From Fusibacter ferrireducens (GTDB taxonomy: Bacteria > Bacillota > Clostridia > Peptostreptococcales > Acidaminobacteraceae), in assembly GCF_015352425.1 (NCBI RefSeq), contig NZ_JADKNH010000008.1, positions 124,001 through 188,000 of the forward strand: a stretch of DNA of 64,000 nucleotides. Reading direction: 5' to 3'. The notes beneath the pieces are model-generated. The model was not told the origin of the DNA. It did no database searches and worked only from the letters and a program-made list of their open reading frames with translations. The translations under genes and the position numbers were made by a program. This document shows positions 9,111 through 18,175 of the stretch, one piece after another (within the stretch, counting starts at the first letter, position 1; each line of letters opens with the position of its first letter).

Positions 9111-11141
9111 TTACCACAAACTCTTTTTAATAACCCATTCCATAAAAACTTTGCCTTTTTCAGTGATAACAGACCCCTTTCTCCCTTTGTATGAGATGAC
9201 AAAATTCAACTGATTGAGCACATTTAAAATGCGCCTTATTTCACCTTCGCTGATATCACTATAGGTGATCTTAAGCAATTCTTCAAGACCCTGCCTTCCA
9301 ATGCCCTTACCTTGAAGGTTGCTCTGCTTAATGATCGACATGAGATCATAGCATCTTTTTAATCCCACCACATCCTGTATTTCTTGTACTTCATCTTTAA
9401 AGTCAGAATCTTTATCCAATAAGTAATAGGGCAAGTTGTCCAAATGCACTTCACGATCGTGAATCAACCCAATATATGCGGCTACATTTTGAAGTTCGCG
9501 AATATTACCCGGCCATGGATACCGCAATAAAAACGCTTTTACCTCATCACTGAGCACAATGTGCTTGTCTTTGTCTATAAAATGACTGAGCAAGGGAATA
9601 ATATCAGCTTTCCGCTGACGAAGCGGGGGAATATTTATCGGTAACACATTGATTCTATAATAGAGATCCTCTCTAAATTCACCTTTTCGGACCATTTCAT
9701 ATAGGTTTTTATTGGTTGCAACGATGACTCTCGTGTTGATTTCTATCACGCGTTGAGAGCCGATTCTCATCACTTGTTTCTCCTGTAAAACTCTGAGTAA
9801 TCTCGTTTGCAAAGACAACGGCATATCCCCGATCTCATCTAGAAAAATAGACCCATTGTTTGCCAATTCGAACATGCCTGCTTTACCTTCCTTCAAAGCA
9901 CCCGTAAATGCACCACCTTCATAGCCAAACAATTCGCTTTCAAGCAAATTTTCAGCAAAAGCGGCACAATTTGCAGCAATAAAAGGATGATATCCCCTTG
10001 AAGATTCACTGTGTATGGATTGAGCCAACATTTCTTTTCCAGTACCGCTCTCTCCAGAGATAAAAACCGTCAAATCGGAATTGGCAATCTTTTTTGCCAG
10101 ATCTATACACGCTTTCATAACACTTGAATCCGTCTTAATCGCATCAAAAGTATAACGCGTTATAAACCCTTTATTCCTAAGCTTTTTTCTCAAATTCTGC
10201 TCAAGCGTCTTGATATAAGTGACTTCTTGAAAATTATAATAATACCCATAATTTTCGTCTAAGTACATCGTTCTGGATTTATTGATAATCACATACTTTT
10301 CTTCGTATTCGATCAATTCTTCAATCAACACTTCTCTATTGAGTATTTCCAAAGTCTCTTGATCGAATAAAACATCCAATTTCATATTTATGATATTTTG
10401 CTTAATGTTGAAGATCTTTAAAAATGCATTATTGGCAATTAAAATAGTGTTTTCATTATTGGTCAGCATAATGCCTTCACTGGATAAGTTTACAATCGTA
10501 TCCAGTTGTTCATTTTTAATATAGAGTTGCCGAATCTGGCTTTTGATACCACTTTCAAATGTAATGATGGATTCCGTGTAATCAATGAGTTTCTTCGTAA
10601 TTTCCTTATCGGAAATCTTCAGTTTATCTATAATCTGGATAAAGGAAGCCATGTCAATATAACGATTTCCAATATCAATGATGTTTTTTATATTTTCAGG
10701 TACTTTTCTTTTGACATTTGGTGTGATTGCAATCTTGATATCTTCATAGGTCATGCCACTCTCAAAAGGCACTAAATTAAGGTGATCAATGCCAATTTGA
10801 TATAAAAGTGTCACCGTTTCAAGCGTGGTTTCTATATTGTCATTTACCACGAGAACCTTGGTTCCAGGAGGAATTTTAAAAATGGGATATAAGGCATCTT
10901 CTTTTACAGTTCTTCTCAAGACAATAATGGGTTTGTTCTCTTTCAAATGTTTCTGTGTCTTGATCGCTCGCTCCTCTGTCATCACCAACACGACATCATC
11001 TTCTATAAGATCATCCTCTTTCAAACCATTCAAGTAATAAAAATTTATTTCAGTTTGATTGCCAAAGACAATTTTCAGATTGTTTCTGAGGAAAGTTTCA
11101 AGTTCCGTTTTGACATCAATTATTACAGCAATGCTTTTCAT
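9111..11141 (-). CDS. Sigma-54-dependent transcriptional activator (sensor-PAS-AAA+)
   Basis: A 676-residue bacterial enhancer-binding protein. Residues 1-190 are a sensor region I do not recognise, followed by a PAS-like domain at about 205-310. The AAA+ module (about 335-570) has Walker A GESGTGKE at 363-370, the sigma-54 contact loop GAFTGA, Walker B IFLDEIGDMP and an arginine-finger region. The C-terminus lacks an obvious Fis-type helix and instead looks like a winged helix (about 600-670), which is less common. It probably activates the sigma-54 promoter at 8924 in response to a small ligand. AAA+ identity is sure; the target is inference from position. Confidence 0.92.
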   Translation of the reverse strand: MKSIAVIIDVKTELETFLRNNLKIVFGNQTEINFYYLNGLKEDDLIEDDVVLVMTEERAIKTQKHLKENKPIIVLRRTVKEDALYPIFKIPPGTKVLVVNDNIETTLETVTLLYQIGIDHLNLVPFESGMTYEDIKIAITPNVKRKVPENIKNIIDIGNRYIDMASFIQIIDKLKISDKEITKKLIDYTESIITFESGIKSQIRQLYIKNEQLDTIVNLSSEGIMLTNNENTILIANNAFLKIFNIKQNIINMKLDVLFDQETLEILNREVLIEELIEYEEKYVIINKSRTMYLDENYGYYYNFQEVTYIKTLEQNLRKKLRNKGFITRYTFDAIKTDSSVMKACIDLAKKIANSDLTVFISGESGTGKEMLAQSIHSESSRGYHPFIAANCAAFAENLLESELFGYEGGAFTGALKEGKAGMFELANNGSIFLDEIGDMPLSLQTRLLRVLQEKQVMRIGSQRVIEINTRVIVATNKNLYEMVRKGEFREDLYYRINVLPINIPPLRQRKADIIPLLSHFIDKDKHIVLSDEVKAFLLRYPWPGNIRELQNVAAYIGLIHDREVHLDNLPYYLLDKDSDFKDEVQEIQDVVGLKRCYDLMSIIKQSNLQGKGIGRQGLEELLKITYSDISEGEIRRILNVLNQLNFVISYKGRKGSVITEKGKVFMEWVIKKSLW

Positions 11142-11343
11142 CTAATCACCCCATCCCATAAAATCTATATGAATTTCTTATTATTTAAGCTCAATTTCAA
11201 GAGCATCGCCCTAACCCTTTGTAATTCACTGTAGTAAAAATTTTTATAATTAAACATATTACAGTAAAATAAATTACAATAAAATATGTTATAATATAAT
11301 AATGTATTATAATAGAAAATAATATAATTAATTGGAGGTCAAT

Positions 11344-12174
11344 ATGAATGATTACAACTACTTGGAACAAGTCACCAATTTTTGCAAACTACTTCCTGAC
11401 TTGTATACATCCGACATCGCAGTTACTGTAACAGATCTTGAAAAACACTTAGTTATAATACAACCGAAGACTTTTAAATTTAATGCAAATGTCAACGACC
11501 CCATACGAAAAGGCGGCGGACATGAAAGGGCAATTAAAACAAAGCAAACGGTTATTGCCAAGCTTCCCACCGAACTCTTCGGCTTCTCAGTCGCCACACA
11601 TAGCGCCCCCATTTTCAACGAAGAAACCGGAAAAGTAATTGGCGCTATTTCAATTGCAATCTCGCAGGAAAGGGAATCCGCCATTATGGGAATGGCCTCT
11701 GAATTACTCAGTTCTTCAAAGACTATGGAGACCTTTTCTCACAACTTATTTGACTCCTCTAACAAGCTCTCCCAAAAATCAAACGATATGAACTCTAATA
11801 TAGCTGCTGTCACTGATGAAATCCATAAAATGGATAATATTATCGGCTATATTAAATCTGTTTCCGAAACCTCCAACCTACTGGGGCTTAATGCCTCAAT
11901 AGAAGCTGCCAGAGCTGGGGATGCTGGACGCGGATTTGCAGTTGTCGCCGAAGAAATGAGAAAGCTTGCCATCAATAGTAAAGAATCATCTGTGGAAATC
12001 TTAAAGTCCTTACAGGATTTAAAAAGCAATATCAATGACTTAATATCAGGTATTCAAGAGTTCTCAGAAATCAGTGCAAGCCAATCCAACCAAACTGAAA
12101 ATATATCAGATGAGAGCAGACAATTAAATCTACTCTCAAAAAAACTTGCAGAATTTTCTAAAGAAGTCCTTTAA
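11344..12174 (+). CDS. Soluble methyl-accepting chemotaxis-like signalling protein
   Basis: A protein of 276 residues from the ATG at 11344, which follows GGAGG by about 5 nt; an in-frame TTG at 11332 overlaps the ribosome site and is unlikely. Residues 1-115 form a small PAS/GAF-like sensor domain with no transmembrane helix. Residues 115-276 are an MCP signalling coiled coil with the conserved hairpin tip [18 protein letters not shown]. It should bind CheA/CheW in the cytoplasm. It is divergent from the sigma-54 activator gene, across a very AT-rich 200-bp region. Confidence 0.88.
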   Translation: MNDYNYLEQVTNFCKLLPDLYTSDIAVTVTDLEKHLVIIQPKTFKFNANVNDPIRKGGGHERAIKTKQTVIAKLPTELFGFSVATHSAPIFNEETGKVIGAISIAISQERESAIMGMASELLSSSKTMETFSHNLFDSSNKLSQKSNDMNSNIAAVTDEIHKMDNIIGYIKSVSETSNLLGLNASIEAARAGDAGRGFAVVAEEMRKLAINSKESSVEILKSLQDLKSNINDLISGIQEFSEISASQSNQTENISDESRQLNLLSKKLAEFSKEVL

Positions 12175-12179
12175 AAAAA

Positions 12180-12530
12180 CTACCACTTGTCCTCTAAAAT
12201 GGTTTTACGCTTAGCTTCAAACTCGGCCTCAGAAATGAGGCCGTCTTCTTTAAGCGCATTTAATTGTCTCATTCTGGTCTCGAAATCTTCACTTTTAGGC
12301 GCCTGACTATCCATTGTTTCGATGTCCATTTCAAAAGTACTTATGCCCTTTTCACTGAAGACATTATAGGCATGCATAATGGTTATTCCAAGAGCAGCCA
12401 AAGTCCAAATCACTCCAAATAAGCCAAATAGCCTCAATTGAGATATTCCAATAATCACAAATACAATACCCATAACCATTCCAATTATAGATTGAGATTT
12501 ACTCGGTTTTACTCTGCTACGTCTAAACAT
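12180..12530 (-). CDS. SHOCT-domain membrane protein
   Basis: A 116-residue protein with two predicted TM helices (about 15-32 and 35-55) and a C-terminal SHOCT motif (LNALKEDGLISEAEFEAKR), a short helical domain found at the ends of many unrelated membrane proteins. It has a GGAGG-like ribosome site. It converges with the MCP-like gene, with only 5 nt between the two stops. Function is unknown. Confidence 0.8.
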   Translation of the reverse strand: MFRRSRVKPSKSQSIIGMVMGIVFVIIGISQLRLFGLFGVIWTLAALGITIMHAYNVFSEKGISTFEMDIETMDSQAPKSEDFETRMRQLNALKEDGLISEAEFEAKRKTILEDKW

Positions 12531-12788
12531 ATTTCCTCCTATGTAATATCATGCATTTTATTTTCAGGGTTTAAAACCCACTCAGCTCATTATACACGAT
12601 TCATGTGACATTTTAAACAACACACGTCTCATGTATTCACGATTTGCATTTAGCAAAATACACGCTCTTATACGCTCTAAGTCATCCATTTTATTATGTA
12701 CTCAAATAAATCAATTTTATTAAAAAATTCGGGTATAAATCATACATCAAACAAAAAACGTATTAATAGATTACTGATGGAGGCACTT

Positions 12789-15455
12789 ATGTTTAATCCC
12801 AAAAAAAATCTTGTCCGGCTTTTAATTGGTCTTGTCATTGTAGTGGTGCTCTTATTTGGTAAAGGCATTAACCTGATTACCGATTTTCTATGGTTTAAAT
12901 CCATTCATTTTGAGAGTGTATTTTTGACAAGACTCTTTACGAAACTCTCTCTCTTTTTACCTATTTGGCTGTTTTTAGGCCTATTTTTGACCATTTATTT
13001 TCGCATGATTTACAAATCATATCTCGCTTACCCTAGACTGCACGATGTCACTGTTAAGAAAAATCCAATCAAGCAATACAATGCCCTTGTGGGATTTGCC
13101 ATTGGTGCATTCTTTTCCCTTGTGATTACCAACAGTCTATGGCTTGATTTTCTCAAGATGATCAACGGCGTTTCATTTAACCAAACCGATCCAATTTATC
13201 ATTTAGATATCAGCTTCTACATCTTTGTGCTCCCTTTTTTAAGGACGCTGATGGGGCTCCTAATCGTTTTTTTGGGATTGATCATTTTGGGGACTGCTCT
13301 ACTTGAATTTATACTGATCAATCAAAGGTACCCCAATGTTATGGATATTACAATGGAGACCATCTCCAACAGTTTAAAAGGACCTTTTTTGAGAAGTCTC
13401 TTTAAAAAGATCAGCTACCTGCTTGCCTTTTGCTTTTTATTGCTCAGCGGTTTTTATTTAACCAATACTTTTGAATTGCTGTATTCCACACGCGGTGTGG
13501 CTTTTGGCGCCAGTTATACAGACATCGCTGTCACCCTTTGGTCTTACCGCACATATGCTCTACTCGCAGTCGTTTCGGCAGCGTTGACGTTATTCGCATT
13601 TCATAAGAACAAGCTGCGCCTGTTTGCTTTGGGCCCGATCATGATTATAGTGGCAGGGATTGTATTTAGCGTTGCAGGCGCCATCGTTCAACAACTTATT
13701 GTCGAGCCCGATGAAATTTCCAAGGAAACAGAATACTTGAAATACAATATTGAATTCACTCAAAAGGCCTACAACCTTGATGCTGTAGACCTTGTGGAAT
13801 ACCCCTATGCGGAAGATCTGACACAGACCTCTATTCAGAAGAACGATGAAACCATAAAAAATATTCGCATTAACGATGCGAGACCCCTTAAGCAAACCTT
13901 TAATCAGATTCAAAGCATCAGACTCTATTATGATTTTTATGATATTGATGTGGATCGCTACAAGATTAATGGCGAATATACCCAAGTGTTCATAACCCCT
14001 AGGGAACTCAATCAATACAAACTGGACAACAAGGCCATGACTTGGCTCAACCAATATCTCAAATATACGCATGGCTACGGGATCGTTATGTCACCAGTGA
14101 ACAGGGTTACAGATGAAGGACAGCCCGAACTCCTCTTCAAAAATATTCCGCCAATCACAGATACGGACCTTCGAATCACACAACCAGAAATATATTTTGG
14201 CGAACAAACAGAAAAGTATATTATCGTGGGCTCTGGTGAGAAAGAATTTGACTATCCCAGTGGTTCGGATAATGTGGAGACGATGTATTCAGGCAGTGAC
14301 GGCATTTCGCTTCACGGTTTAAATCGCTTATTATTCGCCTATAAAGAACAGAGTCTCAAGCTTTTGGTTTCTAATAACGTTACCCGTGACAGCAAAATCA
14401 TTATCAATCGCAACATTATTGAACGCGTCAATGCCATTGCACCGTTTTTAAAATATGATTCGAATCCCTATATTGTCCTAAATGACATGGATGGCAAACT
14501 GTACTGGATCATCGATGCCTATACAGATACCCCCTACTATCCTTATTCTCAAAGGTTTGACTTCCAAGAGGATTCCATCAACTACATTCGCAATGCTGTA
14601 AAAGTCGTTGTGGATGCCTATGACGGCACGGTTCATTTTTACACTTTCGACGACAAAGATCCCCTGATTCTGACGTATAAACACATCTTCCCAAAATTGT
14701 TTTCCGACAGAGAGGATTTCCCAGAAGGTCTTGAAGCACATGCAAGGTATCCACAAAATTTATTCGATTTACAAGCCTCAGTCTATCAAAAATATCACGT
14801 GGACAATCCTGTTGTCTTTTATAATGGTGAAGATGTTTGGGATCTTGCCACTGAAAAATACATGGACAATGTTCAAACCATGGCCTCAAATTACGTGATG
14901 TTTAAAATTGAAGACAAGGCCGAATTTGCCTTAATTATGCCATATACGCCGAAAGGTAAGCCCAACATGACTTCGCTATTGGTGGCTCGGAATGATGCCC
15001 CACATTACGGAGAAGTCTTTCTCTATAGGTTTCCAAAGGATAAAACAGTTCAAGGCCCAATTATGATTGAGTCTAGAATTGACCAAGATTCGCTTATTTC
15101 CCCTCAGTTTACACTTTGGGGGCAACAAGGCTCCAGTGTACTCAGAGGCAACCTGATCGTCGTACCCATTGAATCGTCACTCTTGTATGTGGAACCCATC
15201 TATATACAGTCTGATAATGCCGATAGTCTTCCCGAAATGAAACGCGTCATCATTGCATACAAAGATCAAATTGTCATGGAGAGCACCCTAAAAGCGGGGC
15301 TCGATCAACTCTTTGGCAACAAGCAGCAACAAGACTTGACACTTCAGACGATTGAAACTTTAATCAAACAGATTGATCATAAATTTGAACTCACTAAAGA
15401 GTCCATTGATGAGCTCGAGCAATTGTTGGAAGAACTCAAAAAACAGATTAAGTAA
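12789..15455 (+). CDS. UPF0182 (COG1615) large membrane protein
   Basis: About 888 residues. The N-terminal third has seven predicted TM helices with the family feature LITDFLWFKSI near residue 35. The rest is a large extracytoplasmic domain rich in Tyr and Asp, and the C-terminus is a short acidic coiled segment. The start is placed at ATG 12789, five bases after GGAGG (12779-12783). The longer in-frame ORF from 12696 would add 31 polar residues unlike the family. The molecular function of UPF0182 is unknown. Confidence 0.88.
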   Translation: MFNPKKNLVRLLIGLVIVVVLLFGKGINLITDFLWFKSIHFESVFLTRLFTKLSLFLPIWLFLGLFLTIYFRMIYKSYLAYPRLHDVTVKKNPIKQYNALVGFAIGAFFSLVITNSLWLDFLKMINGVSFNQTDPIYHLDISFYIFVLPFLRTLMGLLIVFLGLIILGTALLEFILINQRYPNVMDITMETISNSLKGPFLRSLFKKISYLLAFCFLLLSGFYLTNTFELLYSTRGVAFGASYTDIAVTLWSYRTYALLAVVSAALTLFAFHKNKLRLFALGPIMIIVAGIVFSVAGAIVQQLIVEPDEISKETEYLKYNIEFTQKAYNLDAVDLVEYPYAEDLTQTSIQKNDETIKNIRINDARPLKQTFNQIQSIRLYYDFYDIDVDRYKINGEYTQVFITPRELNQYKLDNKAMTWLNQYLKYTHGYGIVMSPVNRVTDEGQPELLFKNIPPITDTDLRITQPEIYFGEQTEKYIIVGSGEKEFDYPSGSDNVETMYSGSDGISLHGLNRLLFAYKEQSLKLLVSNNVTRDSKIIINRNIIERVNAIAPFLKYDSNPYIVLNDMDGKLYWIIDAYTDTPYYPYSQRFDFQEDSINYIRNAVKVVVDAYDGTVHFYTFDDKDPLILTYKHIFPKLFSDREDFPEGLEAHARYPQNLFDLQASVYQKYHVDNPVVFYNGEDVWDLATEKYMDNVQTMASNYVMFKIEDKAEFALIMPYTPKGKPNMTSLLVARNDAPHYGEVFLYRFPKDKTVQGPIMIESRIDQDSLISPQFTLWGQQGSSVLRGNLIVVPIESSLLYVEPIYIQSDNADSLPEMKRVIIAYKDQIVMESTLKAGLDQLFGNKQQQDLTLQTIETLIKQIDHKFELTKESIDELEQLLEELKKQIK

Positions 15456-15534
15456 AATCGACAATTCTTCTCCTTATAAAGTTTCAAGTTGAATGCCAAC
15501 TCAAAAAAGACCTCCTCCAAGTGAGCCTTTAATG

Positions 15535-15574
15535 CGTCCCCTCTTTGACGGCCTATACCTTCAAAGAGGGGACG
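15535..15574. terminator. Perfect 14-bp hairpin between convergent genes
   Basis: Arms CGTCCCCTCTTTGA and TCAAAGAGGGGACG are perfect over 14 bp with a 12-nt loop. It lies between the stops of the UPF0182 gene and the convergent M42 peptidase gene. There is only a weak TCCTTTT tract on the plus side, so it may be a bidirectional terminator or another structured element. Confidence 0.45.
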
Positions 15575-15641
15575 TATCCTTTTAAGTCTGACTTTTAGAG
15601 ATCGATTCAAGCCTTCTAAAGCAAGCACTTTTTAAGAAAGA

Positions 15642-16679
15642 TCAGTCCTGCACAGCATAGTGCCATAAGAGTTTTGCAGTGTTCTCTATTGCTTTAACAT
15701 GTGTTCTTTCATAGTGATGTGTGCTGTCAACGCCTGGTCCAATACAGGCAAAATTCACATTAAAACCTTGCAATACCCCTATACTCGCATCTGAACCATA
15801 TCGGTTGTAGACATCCACATGATGATCTATGTTGTTTTGGACGCAAACTTCTGCTAATGTTTGTCTCAATTTATAATCATAGGGTGTTCTGCTGTCTTTT
15901 GCCGCTATTGAAACCGCAAATTCAGTACTTGTTTGTCTCGGTCCCACTGGACCTATATCTATGGCAATCAAGGTATCTGTTTTAGGGGGGATATAACTCA
16001 CGCCATGTCCAATTTCTTCATAGTTGCTGATGCAGAAATGGAGTGTGTATTTTGGCGTTAACCCTTTTTCTTTAATCGATTTGCAAAGTCCTAAAATGAT
16101 GGCAACTGCAGATTTATCATCCAAATATCTCGATTTGATAAAGCCGTTTTCACATTGTACATAACGCGTTTCAAACGATACAAAATCACCCACATTAACG
16201 CCGAGAGCACGTGTCATATCCGCATTATCCGTCACAGCATCTAAGCGTACCTCAACCGTTTCGTCTGTTCTCTCCATTGTCCTTACCAATTCTGAATCAA
16301 TGTGAATTGAAGCGTGAATAGGCATTAGACTGCCTGTGATTGGCACGCCATTGTTTCGATGGACCAAGACATTCTCACCTTCCACAGAATTCCATGAGAA
16401 TCCACCAATTTGAGCCAATAGCAATCTGCCATTGGGTTTAATTTCTTTTACGATTGCACCCAGTGTATCCACATGCCCTGAGATCATTTTTTGCGCCTCA
16501 TCGTCAACGCCCTTTATAGTCACCATTAGAGCGTTTTTATTGGTTCGAGAGACTGAATATCCCATGCGAACAAACTCTTTCTCAATATAAGCGGTACAAG
16601 ATTCTGTGAAGCCACCCGGGCTTGGAATTGCCATTATTGCTTCCATACATTCTAAAATATACGCCATTTGTGTTTCCAT
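15642..16679 (-). CDS. M42 family metallo-aminopeptidase
   Basis: A cocatalytic metallopeptidase of about 345 residues. Visible ligands are SGHVDTLG (His), YLDDKSA (Asp), NYEEIGHG (catalytic and metal Glu), AIDIGPVG (Asp) and STHHYERTH near the C-terminus. M42 enzymes are cytosolic, tetrahedral dodecamers that trim peptides. The ATG at 16679 is chosen over the GTG at 16685 because AAGGAG would then be 9 nt away. Nearby peptide importers make a role in peptide utilisation plausible. Confidence 0.9.
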   Translation of the reverse strand: METQMAYILECMEAIMAIPSPGGFTESCTAYIEKEFVRMGYSVSRTNKNALMVTIKGVDDEAQKMISGHVDTLGAIVKEIKPNGRLLLAQIGGFSWNSVEGENVLVHRNNGVPITGSLMPIHASIHIDSELVRTMERTDETVEVRLDAVTDNADMTRALGVNVGDFVSFETRYVQCENGFIKSRYLDDKSAVAIILGLCKSIKEKGLTPKYTLHFCISNYEEIGHGVSYIPPKTDTLIAIDIGPVGPRQTSTEFAVSIAAKDSRTPYDYKLRQTLAEVCVQNNIDHHVDVYNRYGSDASIGVLQGFNVNFACIGPGVDSTHHYERTHVKAIENTAKLLWHYAVQD

Positions 16680-16793
16680 ATGCACTTTCTCCTTTTATTC
16701 ATTTTATAAAAATAATTTAAAGCCATGCTTTAATGGCTTATTTGTCAGAATGGCCCAAATCAAAACAGCCATCATTTCATACACATTTTAGAT

Positions 16794-16836
16794 TTGAACT
16801 CTTGCCATCAAACAAGTATAATATATCAATACTTGT
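16794..16836 (+). promoter_or_regulatory. Promoter with overlapping operator for the Crp/Fnr-type gene
   Basis: TTGAAC (16794) and TATAAT (16817) are separated by exactly 17 bp. The inverted repeat ACAAGTAT-N9-ATACTTGT (16812-16836) overlaps the -10 box, so a protein bound there would block transcription. Autoregulation is an inference. The promoter also shows that an upstream ATG at 16733 cannot be the start if this promoter is used. Confidence 0.65.
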
Positions 16837-16897
16837 AAGCAAAACAAGCCACTATTATCGGTGTGAGTATAAAAATATAGAGCCTTTGGTTTTGGGG

Positions 16898-17587
16898 GTG
16901 AAGTTTATTTATAATCAAAAGTTTAATCGGGAAGAATATGCCCTAACAAGGCAAACTTTTTTAAAAGTTTTTAGCGCTGTCGGCGAACTGCAATGTTATA
17001 AGCGTGGCACAACGATCCAGATTGCCTTTGGCGAAGAAATCATGTTGATTACTGGTGGTCGTGCCAAAGTCATGGCCTATAGCGAAAACGGACACTCACG
17101 ACTCCTTTATATACTCTCTTCAGGCGATTTATTTGGAGAGATCGATTCCTATGTTGAGCACAGTCCTGATATCGATGTGATTAGTCTGACAGACATACAA
17201 GCAGTTATGATTCCTACACAGCTCTTCAAGGCCACTCTTTTAGCACGTCAAGGACTCTACGATCATTTAATCCTGAGTATTATAAGAAAGTATCAAATTA
17301 TTAGGTCACAACTTTCTGATACTGCTTTCAGAGACTCTCACGGCAAAATAGCGGCCCTGTTGTTGCGGATTTGCTCACAAGAAGGTATCTATCGCAATGG
17401 TTATTGTGAATTTCACTATTTAAAGCATCATGAGATCGCATCGTTGGCCGGCTGTTCACGTGTTACGGTTACGCGTATACTGCATGATTTTATCAGTCAA
17501 GGCATTCTCGGTATTGAGAAGGACAAGATGATCCTCTATAGTGAAGCCTTGCTCAGGCAGCAACTTGTCCAAGGCACTCGCAATTAA
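16898..17587 (+). CDS. Crp/Fnr family transcriptional regulator
   Basis: From about residue 20 the protein has a cyclic-nucleotide-binding-type beta barrel with the SSGDLFGEIDSY segment. A long dimer helix and a Crp-type helix-turn-helix follow (EIASLAGCSRVTVTRILHDF). No Fnr-type cysteine cluster is visible at the N-terminus. The frame is open back to 16733, but the promoter at 16794-16825 and the usual 220-235-residue length favour a start near 16898 (GTG). TTG at 16886, or a rare ATT at 16907 after GGGGGTGA, are alternatives. The regulated genes are unknown; neighbours are a peptidase and a structured RNA. Confidence 0.85.
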   Translation: MKFIYNQKFNREEYALTRQTFLKVFSAVGELQCYKRGTTIQIAFGEEIMLITGGRAKVMAYSENGHSRLLYILSSGDLFGEIDSYVEHSPDIDVISLTDIQAVMIPTQLFKATLLARQGLYDHLILSIIRKYQIIRSQLSDTAFRDSHGKIAALLLRICSQEGIYRNGYCEFHYLKHHEIASLAGCSRVTVTRILHDFISQGILGIEKDKMILYSEALLRQQLVQGTRN

Positions 17588-17591
17588 AGTA

Positions 17592-17666
17592 TATCCTATA
17601 ACAACAATTATAACGATTCTATGCATAATAAGTTGTAGTCTAGGATACCAAATTTATTTTTTTTTA
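17592..17666 (+). terminator. Terminator of the Crp/Fnr-type gene
   Basis: TATCCTA pairs with TAGGATA, enclosing ACAAC/GTTGT and ATTAT/ATAAT pairs. It is followed by a T-rich run starting near 17653. It ends the regulator transcript just before the promoter of the downstream RNA. Confidence 0.65.
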
Positions 17667-17696
17667 AATTTCAGCCTACTCTTTACAATTTTGTCC

Positions 17697-17725
17697 TTGC
17701 TTTTCTAAACATTACTTGGTAAAAT
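17697..17725 (+). promoter_or_regulatory. Promoter of the structured RNA
   Basis: TTGCTT (17697-17702) and TAAAAT (17720-17725) are separated by 17 bp. The predicted start is near 17733. It lies between the terminator of the regulator gene and the RNA. Confidence 0.55.
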
Positions 17726-17732
17726 GGACGTG

Positions 17733-18125
17733 CGTTAAGTTAAAAACTAATATTCTTAATAATGTATCTTTCAACGCTGATAATTATGACCACTTCTTTA
17801 TTGAGGTGAAGGCCATACGGACAGCCGGGTCAAATGCCGATTAGCAACTTTAGTTGCTTTATTGATTGAGTTAAAAGCTCAAATTTTATAAGTTGGTTAC
17901 TTTATAACCAGTGTATATGCACATCAACTTGTGAAACAGTCAATAAGAGTGGTAAAAGTAATTAATTGCTGTATAGACTCTGATGATACTAAATATATTT
18001 TGAATATTGATGATGAGACGTATGTCTGGGTGCTTTGTCGCTACAGATGAATGTATCTGTTTTAATATGTAAATTATATTGTAAACAAGTGTTACACGCA
18101 TATATGCGAATACACTTGTTTTTTT
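17733..18125 (+). ncRNA. Structured non-coding RNA of about 390 nt
   Basis: There is no good ORF in this stretch, but many nested helices. GCGTT pairs with AACGC, and CCACTTC pairs with GAGGTGAAGG. A GC-rich conserved-looking core (ACGGACAGCCGGGTC) is followed by hairpins GCAAC/GTTGC and TTGAG/CTCAA. AAGTTG/CAACTT encloses TGGTTA/TAACCA. TTATTGA/TCAATAA closes the multi-branched region. It has its own promoter and a strong terminator. The core reminds me of Firmicute orphan RNA classes such as the raiA motif, from memory only. It could instead be a long leader controlling the polyamine genes 50 nt downstream. Confidence 0.65.
18083..18125 (+). terminator. Strong intrinsic terminator at the 3' end of the RNA
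   Basis: AAACAAGTGT pairs with ACACTTGTTT, enclosing the perfect palindrome CGCATATATGCG. A T-run ends at 18125. It stands only 50 nt before the dehydrogenase start codon, so downstream expression needs read-through or another promoter. Confidence 0.85.
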
Positions 18126-18175
18126 GTTGCTTCAGTAGGCACTCAATAAAATTTTATTTATAAAGGAGAGTAAAA

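Noticed and set aside
12696-12788. 31-codon N-terminal extension of the UPF0182 protein
   Set aside because: A perfect GGAGG lies 5 nt before the internal ATG at 12789, and the extension is unlike the family.
13590-14072. Minus-strand ORF of 160 codons inside the UPF0182 gene
   Set aside because: Antisense shadow of a clearly coding gene.
17733-18125. RNase P RNA, tmRNA, SRP RNA or 6S RNA
   Set aside because: The signature sequences I would expect (for example GAGGAAAGTCC of RNase P) are absent.
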